64,000 nt of DNA from an uncultured Bryobacteraceae bacterium (lineage in GTDB: Bacteria; Acidobacteriota; Terriglobia; Bryobacterales; Bryobacteraceae), in assembly GCA_937920635.1 (NCBI GenBank), contig CAKZUE010000013.1, forward strand, positions 1 to 64,000, written 5' to 3'. Position numbers and translations under genes: made by a program. Below the pieces are notes generated by a model that searched no databases, was not told where the DNA came from, and saw nothing but the letters and a program-made list of their open reading frames with translations. Shown in pieces: positions 46,122 through 56,632 of the stretch; within the stretch, counting starts at the first letter, position 1; every line of letters starts with the position of its first letter.

Positions 46122-46709
46122 ATGCCGCTGCCTGAGAAGATCCGCGTGAAGATCTCCAGCGAGGCTGCCGGCTCGATCGACTTCACGCCGGTCGTTTCCA
46201 GCGAGATGGCCGTGACGGAATTGCTCGAACTGGCCGCCTCGGCCGCCGGCGCAGACGCCGCGCGCATCCACCACCTGCTGACACACGGCTCTCTGGTCAG
46301 CGGGGCGTCGCGTTTCCGGTGGGAGCGGATCGAGTGCACCCTGGAAGAAGTCGGCGAAGCCATTCACGCCCTGCCGCAACCCGAACCCGGCCGCCCCTGC
46401 GCGTTTGAGCGCTGCGTCCGCGTGGTGTTGCGGGGCCCTTCGGCGCGGATCGAAATCGACAGGCAGACAGGCGCCGCGCGGCGCTTCCTGCGGCGTTCGA
46501 GCTTCTGGGACCTGCTGATGGGCGGGCTTGGCGCGCCCCGCTACTCGAGCTATTCGTACAAGGACCGCGCCGACCACTACACGCTGGAGCTCGACCCGCA
46601 GGCGCGCGGACGCATGCTCTCCGCCGCTTCGCTGCTGCGCTATCCGGCGCTCGCGCGGCAGATCCGCGCCGCTCTCATCGACCGCATCGACTGGATCGTG
46701 CCCCGCTGA
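46122..46709 (+). CDS. Uncharacterised 195-residue protein
   Basis: A 195-residue soluble protein without a recognised family. The first 90 residues (IRVKISSEAAGSIDFTPVVSSEMAVTELLELAASAAGADAARIH, given in part only for orientation) suggest a mixed alpha/beta domain. The C-terminal part contains SSFWDLLMGGLGAPRYSSYS, a Tyr/Ser-rich loop, and ends in an amphipathic helix. It shows no signal peptide or membrane segment. GAGAGGGG lies shortly before the ATG and could act as a ribosome site. It is divergent from the MidA pair and convergent with der (1 nt between the stops). Confidence 0.72.
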   Translation: MPLPEKIRVKISSEAAGSIDFTPVVSSEMAVTELLELAASAAGADAARIHHLLTHGSLVSGASRFRWERIECTLEEVGEAIHALPQPEPGRPCAFERCVRVVLRGPSARIEIDRQTGAARRFLRRSSFWDLLMGGLGAPRYSSYSYKDRADHYTLELDPQARGRMLSAASLLRYPALARQIRAALIDRIDWIVPR

Positions 46710-46710
46710 T

Positions 46711-48015
46711 TCAGTGCCGCGCCTTGACCTTCAGCACCACCGGCGTCCCCTCAAACCCGAACCGTTCGCGCAGGCGGTTGACGATCTGCCGTTCCGTGGA
46801 AAAGTGCAGCGGCTCGGCGCTGTCCATGAACAGCACGAACGTCGGCGGGCGCACCGAGGGCTGCGTGATGTAGTAGATCCTCCGCCCGCGCTCCAGTTGG
46901 AACTGCTCCGCCATCCGGTTCAGCTCGCCTGTCGGCACGCGCTGGTTGAACGACTCCCAGCACTGGTCGATCTTGCCGAGCAGCGCGTCGATCCCGCGCT
47001 TTTCTTTCGCCGACAGGAACACGATGGGGGCGTAGTCGAGGAACTTGAACTGCGCGCGGACCGCGGCTTCGTATTCCTTTCGCTGTTTGCCGCTGAGCAG
47101 GTCCCACTTGTTCACGACGAGCACCAGCGCGCGTCCCTCTTCGTGGGCATAACCGCCGATGGTCGCGTCTCCGCCCACCGGCCCTTCGCTCGCATCCAGC
47201 ACCAGCAGAGCGATGTGCGCCATGCGGATGTGGCGGCGCGCCATCATCACGCTGAGCTTCTCCGCCATCAGCTTCGTTTTGCCCTTGCGGCGGATGCCGG
47301 CGGTATCGACAAACACGTACTCGCGCCCGTCGATCACCATGCGCTCGTCCACCGAGTCGCGGGTGGTGCCCGCGATGGGCGAGACGATGGCGCGCTCCTG
47401 CCCCAGCAGCGCGTTCAGCAGCGTGGACTTGCCCACGTTCGGCCGCCCGATGATGGCGACGCGGATGGCGCGCGGTTTCTCTTCTTCTTCGGCGTCCGCT
47501 TCGCTTTCGGGGAAGCCGCGGGTGGCTTCATCAAGCAGTTCGGCGATGCCCAGCCGGTGCTCGGCGGAGACGGGGATCACGCGCTCGAAGCCCAGCGAGT
47601 AGAACTCCGCCGCCAGCACTTCGCGTTTCGGGGCGTCGATCTTGTTCACCGCCAGCGTCACCGGCTTGCCGAGTTTGCGGAGCAGCATCGCCAGGTCGCG
47701 GTCGGCGGCGGTGATTTCCGTGCGTCCGTCGATCAGGAAGATGATGTGCGCGGCTTCATCCAGAGCCACGCGCGCCTGCCGCAGGATCTCGGAGGGGATC
47801 AGCGCCGCGTCGTCAGGGATGATGCCGCCGGTGTCGATCAGGCGGAAGCGCCTGCGGCGGTGCGCCGCTTCCCCGGCGATCCGGTCCCGCGTGATGCCGG
47901 GCTCGTCGCCCGTGATGGCCTTCCGCTGGCCGAGGATCGCATTGAACAGGGTGGACTTTCCCACGTTGGGCCGCCCCACGATGACCACCGTGGGCAGGCC
48001 GGTGGACTGCGGCAT
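46711..48015 (-). CDS. der: Ribosome-assembly GTPase Der (EngA)
   Basis: A 434-residue double GTPase needed for 50S subunit maturation. G-domain 1 has [20 protein letters not shown] and AVNKID; G-domain 2 starts near residue 180 with [18 protein letters not shown], then [10 protein letters not shown] and VVNKWDLL. The C-terminal KH-like domain ([33 protein letters not shown]) follows. Frames starting further upstream exist, but ATG 48015 gives the normal N-terminus. TAGACT on the minus strand ends 8 nt before it, so the transcript is probably leaderless. It is divergent from typA. Confidence 0.97.
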   Translation of the reverse strand: MPQSTGLPTVVIVGRPNVGKSTLFNAILGQRKAITGDEPGITRDRIAGEAAHRRRRFRLIDTGGIIPDDAALIPSEILRQARVALDEAAHIIFLIDGRTEITAADRDLAMLLRKLGKPVTLAVNKIDAPKREVLAAEFYSLGFERVIPVSAEHRLGIAELLDEATRGFPESEADAEEEEKPRAIRVAIIGRPNVGKSTLLNALLGQERAIVSPIAGTTRDSVDERMVIDGREYVFVDTAGIRRKGKTKLMAEKLSVMMARRHIRMAHIALLVLDASEGPVGGDATIGGYAHEEGRALVLVVNKWDLLSGKQRKEYEAAVRAQFKFLDYAPIVFLSAKEKRGIDALLGKIDQCWESFNQRVPTGELNRMAEQFQLERGRRIYYITQPSVRPPTFVLFMDSAEPLHFSTERQIVNRLRERFGFEGTPVVLKVKARH

Positions 48016-48023
48016 GCACTCCC

Positions 48024-48029
48024 AGTCTA
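48024..48029 (-). promoter_or_regulatory. -10 element of der, leaderless arrangement
   Basis: TAGACT on the minus strand ends 8 nt before the der ATG, with no Shine-Dalgarno in the gap. The same hexamer is used before the Tat isomerase gene at 53292. Confidence 0.55.
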
Positions 48030-48069
48030 GCGCAGGCTCTTTCGCCCGCCGCCGCGGCAACAGGCGTGC

Positions 48070-48080
48070 GACAATGGAAT
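48070..48080 (+). promoter_or_regulatory. CAATGGAAT element before typA
   Basis: GACAATGGAAT with following TTTC is identical over 13 bases to the element before uvrA. It ends about 21 nt before the typA ATG (26 nt from the hexamer), so unlike uvrA it would leave a short leader. Confidence 0.45.
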
Positions 48081-48101
48081 TTCACGCCTCCGTTTTCCCC
48101 C

Positions 48102-49901
<1,800 letters not shown>

Positions 49902-49963
49902 GGCGCGGCCGCGCGCGGCCTTCCGGGGGCGGAGAATATACTGCCATACGAGGTTCCCAGTCC

Positions 49964-52900
49964 ATGATCCTTCGTCTTCTGGCAGCCGCGGCGCTGCCTG
50001 CTCTGATCCTTCCCGCGCAGGTGGCTCTCACCGAAGGCACGGTCACGATCCCCACTTACGTCGCCGGTCCTCCCGATAAGAACCCCATTTTCTACACCGG
50101 CCGCGTCTATCAGGGCGCCAAGGGGATGGTGTACCCGTACCCGATGCAGGACGCGCTGACGGACGAGAAGCGAGACGTCACCTACCGCCAGGTCTGCCTG
50201 GAAAACGAGTACCTGAAAGTCTGCGTGCTGCCGGAACTCGGCGGGCGCATCTTCGAGGCCGTGGACAAGACCAACGGCTACAACTTTTTCTACAAGCAGT
50301 CTGTGATCAAGCCGGCGCTGATCGGCATGCTGGGGGCGTGGATCTCGGGCGGCGTCGAATGGAACATCCCGCACCACCACCGCGCCACGTCCTTCATGCC
50401 GGTGCTGTACCGGACCCACGAGCACAAGGACGGCTCGAAATCCGTGAGCGTCGGCGAACTCGAACTGCGCGACCGGATGCGGTGGGCCGTCACGCTGACG
50501 CTGCGGCCGGGATCCTCGCTGCTGGAGGCGCGCGTCGTGGCGCTGAACACCACGCCCGTGCAGAACTCGCTGCTCTACTTCGCCAACGTCGCCGTGCACA
50601 CCAACGAGAACTACCAGGTGATCTTCCCGCCCTCCACGCGCTTCGCCACCCAGCACGCCAAGCGCGAGTTCGCCCGCTGGCCCATCGCCGATACCGTCTA
50701 CGCCGGTGTGGACTTCACCCGCGGCGTCGACGTCTCCAGGTGGAAGAACCACCCGAGTTCCATCTCGATGTTCGCCTGGAACGACACCGATGACTGGCTT
50801 GCCGGATACGATCATGGCCGGCAGGCGGGCACGCTGCATGTGGCCGATCACCACCAGGTCCCTGGCAAGAAGTTCTTCACCTGGGGCGTGGGCCCTTCCG
50901 GCCAGCTCTGGGACAAAATCCTGTCCGACACCGACGGGCCGTACCTGGAACTGATGGTTGGCGCCTGGAGCGACAACCAGCCGGACTACTCGTGGCTCCA
51001 GCCATACGAAGCGAAGGCCATCACGCAATATTGGTATCCCTTCCACTCGATCGGCGGCGTGAAGAACGCCACGCGCGAGGCGGCCCTCAATCTGGAGATC
51101 CAGGGCGCGCAGGCGGCGCTGGGCTTCTTTGTCACGAGGCCGTTCCGCAAGGCTCGCGCCGTGCTCATGCGCAACGGACAGCCGCTGTGGGAACGCACCG
51201 CCGACCTGGATCCCGCCCACCCGCTGAAAGAGACCGCCGCGCTGCCCGCCGGCGCGAAGCCGCAGGAGTTGCGAGCCGCGTTGTACGACATCGGCGGGCG
51301 CGAACTTGTCTCGTGGACGCCGGAACCCGATCCGCCCGCCAAGCTGCCGCTGCCGCCGGCGGTCGTGCCGCCGCAGGAGCCGAAAGCCGTGCCCACCACG
51401 GAAGAGCTGTATCTGACTGGCCTGCGGCTCGAACAGTTCCACAACCCGGCGCTCGAACCGGATCCCTACTACGAAGAGGCGCTGCGCCGCGATCCCAACG
51501 ACGTCCGCAACAACACGGCGCTGGCCATTCTGTATCTCAAGCGCGGCAGGTTTGCGGAGGCTGAACAGCTCCTGCGCCGCGCCGTGGCGCGCGTCACCGC
51601 CAACTACACGCGCCCCCGCGACGGCGACGCGCTCTACTATCTCGGACTCGCGCTTCAATACCAGGGCAAGCTGAACGAAGCCGAAGACTGGTTCCAGCGG
51701 GCCGCGTGGAACCACGCCTGGAAAGCCGCGTCGGATTACCGCATCGCGCAGATCCGCGCGGCGCGCGGCGACCTGGAAGGAGCGCTCGCCTACTGCGACC
51801 GGGCGCTGGTGACAAACGCCTGGCACACGCCCGCGCTGTTCCTGAAGGCGATGCTGCTGGAGCGCCATGGAAGGGGAGGCGAAGCCTCGCAGGCGCGGCA
51901 GCGGATCCGCGACATCGATCCCATCGACCCGCGCTCCGGGCGCGACGGCGCGGAACTCGCGCGGATCTTCAAAGAGCAGCCCGCCGAAGGGCTCGAGATG
52001 GCGCTCGAATGTCTCCACGCCGGCATGCACCTGGAGGCCAACTGGATCCTCGACCGCATGCCGCAGTCCAACGTGCAGGCGCGCTACCTGCGCGGCTGGC
52101 TGATGGAACGGCTCGGACAGAAGGAGACCGCCGCGGCGCACTACCGTCTGGCCTCCTCGCGGCCGCACGACTACGTGTTTCCGTTCCAGATCGAGATGAT
52201 CCCTGTGCTGCGCGCCGCCATGCAGGCGGACCCGAAGGACGCGCGCGCTCCCTACTATCTGGGCCTGTTGCTCTACGACCGGCAGCCCGGGGAAGCGGTG
52301 CGGCTCTGGGAGCGGACCGTGGAGCTCGACCCGGGCTTCGCCCTCGCCTGGCGCAACCTCGCCGTGGCGTACTCGCGCCAGGCGGATGGCGTGGCGCGGG
52401 CCATCGAAGCGCTGGAGAAGGCGATTGCACTCAAAGGCGACGATGCGCTGTACCTGTTCGAACTCGACCGGCTGTATGAGTTCTCGCGCGCGCCGGTGGA
52501 GAAGCGGCTGGCGCTGTTCGACAGACACCGCTCGACGGCGGAGAAGCGCGACGACGCCATGAGCCGGGTGGTTACGCTGCTGACGCTCGCGGGGCGGCAT
52601 GAGGAGGCCATCCGCATTCTGGAGAAGCGCCACTTCCATCTCTGGGAGGGCGGCGCGCGCTTCAACGTGCAGGACGCCTGGACTGACGCGCACCTGCTGC
52701 GCGGCCATCAGCGCATGGCGGCGAAAGACTATGAAGGCGCGTGGAAGGATTACACGGCTGCCGTCGAGTTTCCCGCGAATCTGGAGGTGACGCGGGGCTA
52801 CCGCGGCTCGCGGCTGCCCGAGGCGTACTACTGGGCCGGCCTCGCCGCCGAGGCCGCCGGGCGCAAAGCGGAGGCGGAAAAGGCGTGGAAGCAGTCGGCC

Positions 52901-53260
52901 GGCGCGCTGCTCGGCACGGACGAAGAACCGCACCCGAGCGTCGACACCGGCGCCGCGCTGTTGTACTACCAGGCGCGTTCTTTGGAAAAGCTCGGGCAGA
53001 GCGCCCGCGCGCAGGAGCTGTACAAGGCCCTGCTGGCCGCGGCGGAGAAGGCGCTCGAAGGCCGGAGCGAGAGCGGGTTCTTCGCCAAGTTCGGCGAAGG
53101 CCGGCCCCCGTGGATGCGCGAGGCCAACGCGCGTCTGGCCGCGGGCCTGGCCCATCTCGGGCTCGGCCGCCGCGAGCAGGCCCGCGCCGAGCTGAAGCGC
53201 GCCCTGGAGCTGAACCCGTATCTGCTGGAGGCGCGGCTGCGGCTGAACGAATTGCCCTGA
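49964..53260 (+). CDS. Exported DUF5107 and tetratricopeptide-repeat protein
   Basis: A 1098-residue exported protein. The signal peptide is LRLLAAAALPALILPAQ. Residues 25-380 form a DUF5107 domain, an aldose-epimerase/galactose-mutarotase-like beta-sandwich, with YTGRVYQGAKGMVYPYP, VLPELGGRIFEAVDKTNGYN, ISGGVEWNIPHHHRA and MFAWNDTDDWLAGYDHG. From about residue 510 it carries many TPR units (NTALAILYLKRGRFAEAEQLL; DALYYLGLALQYQGKLNEAED; DDALYLFELDRLYEFSRAP). The HHH in PHHHRA may be part of a binding site. The likely role is periplasmic carbohydrate binding with TPR-mediated assembly. TATACT lies 21 nt before the ATG. Confidence 0.88.
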   Translation: MILRLLAAAALPALILPAQVALTEGTVTIPTYVAGPPDKNPIFYTGRVYQGAKGMVYPYPMQDALTDEKRDVTYRQVCLENEYLKVCVLPELGGRIFEAVDKTNGYNFFYKQSVIKPALIGMLGAWISGGVEWNIPHHHRATSFMPVLYRTHEHKDGSKSVSVGELELRDRMRWAVTLTLRPGSSLLEARVVALNTTPVQNSLLYFANVAVHTNENYQVIFPPSTRFATQHAKREFARWPIADTVYAGVDFTRGVDVSRWKNHPSSISMFAWNDTDDWLAGYDHGRQAGTLHVADHHQVPGKKFFTWGVGPSGQLWDKILSDTDGPYLELMVGAWSDNQPDYSWLQPYEAKAITQYWYPFHSIGGVKNATREAALNLEIQGAQAALGFFVTRPFRKARAVLMRNGQPLWERTADLDPAHPLKETAALPAGAKPQELRAALYDIGGRELVSWTPEPDPPAKLPLPPAVVPPQEPKAVPTTEELYLTGLRLEQFHNPALEPDPYYEEALRRDPNDVRNNTALAILYLKRGRFAEAEQLLRRAVARVTANYTRPRDGDALYYLGLALQYQGKLNEAEDWFQRAAWNHAWKAASDYRIAQIRAARGDLEGALAYCDRALVTNAWHTPALFLKAMLLERHGRGGEASQARQRIRDIDPIDPRSGRDGAELARIFKEQPAEGLEMALECLHAGMHLEANWILDRMPQSNVQARYLRGWLMERLGQKETAAAHYRLASSRPHDYVFPFQIEMIPVLRAAMQADPKDARAPYYLGLLLYDRQPGEAVRLWERTVELDPGFALAWRNLAVAYSRQADGVARAIEALEKAIALKGDDALYLFELDRLYEFSRAPVEKRLALFDRHRSTAEKRDDAMSRVVTLLTLAGRHEEAIRILEKRHFHLWEGGARFNVQDAWTDAHLLRGHQRMAAKDYEGAWKDYTAAVEFPANLEVTRGYRGSRLPEAYYWAGLAAEAAGRKAEAEKAWKQSAGALLGTDEEPHPSVDTGAALLYYQARSLEKLGQSARAQELYKALLAAAEKALEGRSESGFFAKFGEGRPPWMREANARLAAGLAHLGLGRREQARAELKRALELNPYLLEARLRLNELP

Positions 53261-53304
53261 CAGCGGGCGCGCCGCCGTGCATCTCCTCTGCTAGACTCGG
53301 CGTC

Positions 53305-54213
53305 ATGAAACGGGATGATTTACCGCGCGCCGCGTGGACGCGCCGCGCCTGGCTGGCTTCGGCCGCAACGCTTCCGGCGCTGGCGGCGGCGCCGCGCCCG
53401 GCACGGCTGCCGGGTTCGGGCGTGCGGCTCGGTCTCAACGTGTATTCCTTCAACCAGCCGCTGCGCGAGGGTAAGATGACGCTGTTCGACGCCGTGCGCT
53501 TCTGCGCCGAACACGGCATCGCAGGCATCGACACGACGGGCTACTACTTTCCCGGCTATCCGGCAAGACCGCCCGAGGAGTTCGTGCGCCGGCTGAAGCG
53601 CGAAGCGTTTCTGCACGGCGTCGCCATCTTCGGCACCGGCGTGCGCAACGACTTCTCGCTGCCGGACGCCGAGGCGCGGCAGCGCGAAGCGCAACTGGTC
53701 AAAGACTGGATCGACGTGGCAGAGGCGCTGGGGGCGGGTGTGATCCGCGTCTTCAGCGGGCGCGGCGTGCCGGAGGGCAGTTCATTCGAACAGGGGATCG
53801 GGTGGATGGTTCCGCTGATGCGCGAATGCGCCGACTACGGCGCGCGGCACGGCGTCATGATTGGCGTGCAAAACCACGACGACTTCCTGAAAACCGCCGC
53901 GCAGACCATCCGCCTGGTGGAAGCGGTGAACCATGAATGGTTCGGCGTGATCCTGGATGTCGGCAGCCTGCGGCAGGGCGATCCGTATGCGGAGATCGCG
54001 CAGCTCATCCCGCACGCGGTTTCCTGGCAGCTCAAGGAGAACGTCGCGCCGGGCGGCAAGGAGCAGCCCACGGACATGAAGCGCATCAAAGCCTTGATCG
54101 ATGCGCACGGCTACCGGGGCTGGCTGCCGGTGGAGACGCTCGGCGCGGGCGATCCGCGCGAGAAGCTCGTGCGGCTGCTCGATCGCGTGCGCGAGGCCTT
54201 CGGGCCATGCTGA
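53305..54213 (+). CDS. Tat-exported sugar phosphate isomerase/epimerase-like protein
   Basis: A 302-residue TIM-barrel protein of the AP-endonuclease family 2 / xylose-isomerase-like group. The N-terminus has a Tat signal (TRRAWLASAATLPALAAA). The barrel includes LGLNVYSFNQPLREGKMTLFDA, IAGIDTTGYYFPGYP, ALGAGVIRVFSGR, HGVMIGVQNHDDF, WFGVILDVGSLRQGD, VSWQLKENV and GWLPVETLG, where Glu, Asp, His and Glu would bind a divalent metal. The Tat signal puts the enzyme in the periplasm. TAGACT ends 7 nt before the ATG with no ribosome site. It follows the DUF5107 gene, whose domain may bind a related carbohydrate. Confidence 0.87.
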   Translation: MKRDDLPRAAWTRRAWLASAATLPALAAAPRPARLPGSGVRLGLNVYSFNQPLREGKMTLFDAVRFCAEHGIAGIDTTGYYFPGYPARPPEEFVRRLKREAFLHGVAIFGTGVRNDFSLPDAEARQREAQLVKDWIDVAEALGAGVIRVFSGRGVPEGSSFEQGIGWMVPLMRECADYGARHGVMIGVQNHDDFLKTAAQTIRLVEAVNHEWFGVILDVGSLRQGDPYAEIAQLIPHAVSWQLKENVAPGGKEQPTDMKRIKALIDAHGYRGWLPVETLGAGDPREKLVRLLDRVREAFGPC

Positions 54214-54307
54214 GTCTGCGGAAGGCGGTGAAAGCCGTGCGCAGCCGTGGGCTTGAGTCTCTCGCTACGCCGCTGCGGCCGCTGGCGCTGCTTTTCTGAG
54301 TCCGCGG

Positions 54308-55186
54308 TCAGGCGGCCGGCTGGGCCACGGCGCGCGATGGGCTTTTCGTAGCCGCGCGCAGCGCCCACACGAGCAGAAACGCATAGGCGAACGAGTCCGC
54401 GCCGATTTCCAGCGAGTGGATCAGGCGCAGATGGGCGGGCATCCAGAAAGCGGTGATGAGCCCGTAGAGGCCGGTCAGCACCCAGTACGCCCAGCCGAGC
54501 CGCACGGCCAGGGTCCTCCACGAACCGCTCCACAGAACCACCAGCGGGAGCGCGGAGGCCAGATAGAGCAGGCCGCGGCCGAGTTGCGTGGCGAGAATGA
54601 CTCCGATAGGCGGGAGCGCCAGCCCCGCCACGCCCTGACGGTATTGCTCGACAACCAGCGGGCTGATGAGCGTGCCGAAGAACAGGTACACCGCGGGAAA
54701 GGCCAGCCAGGCGAGGACGAGCCTGCCCGCCCACGCCGCCGCCGGCCGGTGCGGCAACGGCGCGGGGTGCGGCTCGCGTGCTGGAAACGCGGCAGCCACG
54801 GCGAGTGCGAGCGCGCAGCAGGGAAGGATGAAATACACGCTCATCCCGGCCAGGGCGCCGGGCCCGGCCATCGTGCTGAAGATGCGCGCTTCGATCATGG
54901 TGTTCAGGCCGAACGTCACATATGTGAACAGCGCGAGCCAGCCCGCGCGCACGAGCCACGCGCCCGGCAATCGCACGGCCAGCGGCGCCAGCGCCAGCGC
55001 CAGCAACGGGGACGCGAGCAGGGAAGCCAGCGCCACGGCCTGCTGATTCACGCCGTCCGGCATGGCCATCATCTTCAGGCCGAGCGCAGTGACGAGAGCT
55101 GCGGACAGCGGCATAGCTGCCGCGAACACGAGGCCGCAGAGGACAATGCGGGCCGCGAAAGCGGTTTTATGAGACAGCGAGGGCAT
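54308..55186 (-). CDS. Uncharacterised polytopic membrane protein, PadR-linked
   Basis: A 292-residue hydrophobic protein with about eight membrane segments, Ala/Leu-rich, starting SLSHKTAFAARIVLCGLVFAAAMPL. Other segments include LVRAGWLALFTYVTFGLNTMI, LVLAWLAFPAVYLFFGTLISPLVV and LRLIHSLEIGADSFAYAFLLVWAL. No transporter or enzyme signature was recognised. GGAGG lies 7 nt before the ATG. The gene starts inside the end of the PadR regulator (20-nt overlap), so it is translated from the PadR transcript and is probably its regulated target. PadR-linked membrane proteins often serve in drug or phenolic resistance. Confidence 0.8.
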   Translation of the reverse strand: MPSLSHKTAFAARIVLCGLVFAAAMPLSAALVTALGLKMMAMPDGVNQQAVALASLLASPLLALALAPLAVRLPGAWLVRAGWLALFTYVTFGLNTMIEARIFSTMAGPGALAGMSVYFILPCCALALAVAAAFPAREPHPAPLPHRPAAAWAGRLVLAWLAFPAVYLFFGTLISPLVVEQYRQGVAGLALPPIGVILATQLGRGLLYLASALPLVVLWSGSWRTLAVRLGWAYWVLTGLYGLITAFWMPAHLRLIHSLEIGADSFAYAFLLVWALRAATKSPSRAVAQPAA

Positions 55187-55724
55187 GGGATTTCCTCCAG
55201 GCGGCGCGCGCGCGGCGCGCCCATTGCGCCGTAGCGCGGAAGGCGGCGATGCCGTGCTCGAGGGCGAGACGGCCCGTGGAACCCGGCGGCCCCGGCGCCT
55301 GCCGCGCGAAAGCGCGGAGTTCGTTGACATAAGTGGAAACGGCCCCGGCGAGTTCGCCCAGGAAGCGGTCCACGGAGGCGGCATCCAGATGACGGTCCAT
55401 GAAGGCGAAGCGCAGCAGCAGTTCGTCGATGCGGCGCATCACTTCTTCGCGCGTGATCTTCGCCGACAGCCAGCGCCGCAGGGTGGCCAGTCCGGCGCGC
55501 GTCGGCTCGAGCAGGCGGCTGCCCTGCCGCGCCCCGGACTGCCCGGCAGAGCGGATCAGCCTGTCGCGCTCGAGGCGGGCGAGCGCCGGGTAGATGGAGC
55601 CGGGGCTGTCGCTGAAGACGCCCATCGGCGTCGAGGCGAAGACGCGGCGGAGGCCGTATCCGGTCATCGGCTGCTGCGCGAGCAGGCCGAGGATCGCATA
55701 GTCGAGCAGGGGGCGGCGCTTCAT
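55167..55724 (-). CDS. PadR-family transcriptional regulator
   Basis: A 185-residue PadR protein. The N-terminal winged helix reads LLDYAILGLLAQQPMTGYGLRRVF and SPGSIYPALARLERDRLIRSAGQ, with the conserved GSIYPAL. The C-terminal domain (residues 95-185; REEVMRRIDELLLRFAFMDRH) forms the four-helix dimer part. The frame is open upstream, but ATG 55724 gives the family N-terminus MKRRPLLDY. A strong dyad and direct repeats just upstream (55731-55761) form a likely auto-operator. It overlaps the membrane-protein gene by 20 nt and is divergent from the SDR gene. Confidence 0.93.
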   Translation of the reverse strand: MKRRPLLDYAILGLLAQQPMTGYGLRRVFASTPMGVFSDSPGSIYPALARLERDRLIRSAGQSGARQGSRLLEPTRAGLATLRRWLSAKITREEVMRRIDELLLRFAFMDRHLDAASVDRFLGELAGAVSTYVNELRAFARQAPGPPGSTGRLALEHGIAAFRATAQWARRARAAWRKSHALAVS

Positions 55725-55730
55725 GGTTAA

Positions 55731-55761
55731 TACGTCTCGTACTATTTTAGTACGGCTCGTA
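55731..55761 (-). promoter_or_regulatory. PadR-type operator with dyad and 20-bp direct repeat
   Basis: CGTACTA (55738-55744), TTT and TAGTACG (55748-55754) form a perfect dyad. TACGTCTCGTA at 55731 and TACGGCTCGTA at 55751 are 10/11 identical and exactly 20 nt (two helical turns) apart. A -10-like TAAAAT lies at the dyad centre on the minus strand, 19 nt before the padR ATG. A bound repressor would block the promoter and may also affect the divergent SDR gene. Confidence 0.68.
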
Positions 55762-55827
55762 TGAAATAAAGTTCCGCCTCGACCCGGCCGCGGCCGTGCG
55801 GACGCCCGCGGTGTCAGAATGGTGGCC

Positions 55828-56592
55828 ATGCGGAACGAATTCGAAGGCAGGACGGCGCTGGTGACGGGCGCGTCGCGGGGCATCGGAGCGGCTGCGGCCG
55901 TGGCGCTGGCCCGCGCGGGCTGCGCGCGGATGCTGATCCACTACTCAGCCTCCTTCGAAGCCGCGCAGGAGACGGCTCGGCGCGTGCGCGAGCTGGGGGC
56001 GGAAGCGGAGCTGATCGGGGGAGATCTCTCCACGGAAGAAGGGATCCGGGGATTCGTAGACTCGCTCGGCGGGCGCGCCCGCGAGGTGGACATCCTGGTG
56101 AACAACGCCGGCTCGCTCCTCCGGAGGGCGAAGCTCGCCGAGATGAGTTACGAGCTCTACAACCAGGTGATGGACCTGAACGCAAAGAGCGCGTGGTTCA
56201 TCACGCAGGCGGTGGCGCCGCACATGGCGGCGCGGGGCGCGGGCGTGATCGTGCATGTCAGCTCGATCGCCGCGCGCACGGGCGGGGGCATCGGGGCGAC
56301 GGTGTACGCGGCGGCGAAGGCGGCGGTGTCGGCATTTGCCAGGGGCATGGCACGGGAGCTGGCGCCGCACGGGGTGCGGGTGAACGCGGTGAGCCCGGGC
56401 ACGGTGGACAACGATTTCCATGCGCGGTTTTCGACGCGCGAGATGCTGGATGCCGTGGTGCGGCAGACGCCGCAGGGGCGGCTGTCCACCAATGAGGACA
56501 TCGCGGACGTGATCGTCTTTCTCTGCTCGGATGCGGCGCGCAACGTGATCGGGCAAACGATCGAGGTCAACGGCGGAATGTTCATGATCTGA
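55828..56592 (+). CDS. Short-chain dehydrogenase/reductase, FabG-like
   Basis: A 254-residue classical SDR: TGASRGIGAAAAVAL at residues 12-26, VDILVNNAGSLL near 92, catalytic Ser in HVSSIAARTGGG, and YAAAKAAV with Tyr and Lys. The C-terminus is AVSPGTVDNDFHARF and IEVNGGMF. The substrate is not predictable. CAGAAT (55815-55820) ends 7 nt before the ATG at 55828; an ATG at 55819 overlaps that hexamer and is rejected. It is divergent from padR, so it could be under PadR control from the shared intergenic region. The matrixin-like gene begins 40 nt after its stop. Confidence 0.9.
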   Translation: MRNEFEGRTALVTGASRGIGAAAAVALARAGCARMLIHYSASFEAAQETARRVRELGAEAELIGGDLSTEEGIRGFVDSLGGRAREVDILVNNAGSLLRRAKLAEMSYELYNQVMDLNAKSAWFITQAVAPHMAARGAGVIVHVSSIAARTGGGIGATVYAAAKAAVSAFARGMARELAPHGVRVNAVSPGTVDNDFHARFSTREMLDAVVRQTPQGRLSTNEDIADVIVFLCSDAARNVIGQTIEVNGGMFMI

Positions 56593-56632
56593 TCGGTTCA
56601 AGCCCGGGTCGTTGCAGTCCGATAAGTGCGGC

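Noticed and set aside
48066-48101. In-frame N-terminal extensions of typA (QWNF) and mtnA (QWNF at 40005)
   Set aside because: The similar peptides come from the shared DNA element CAATGGAATTT; both families have their usual N-termini without the extension.
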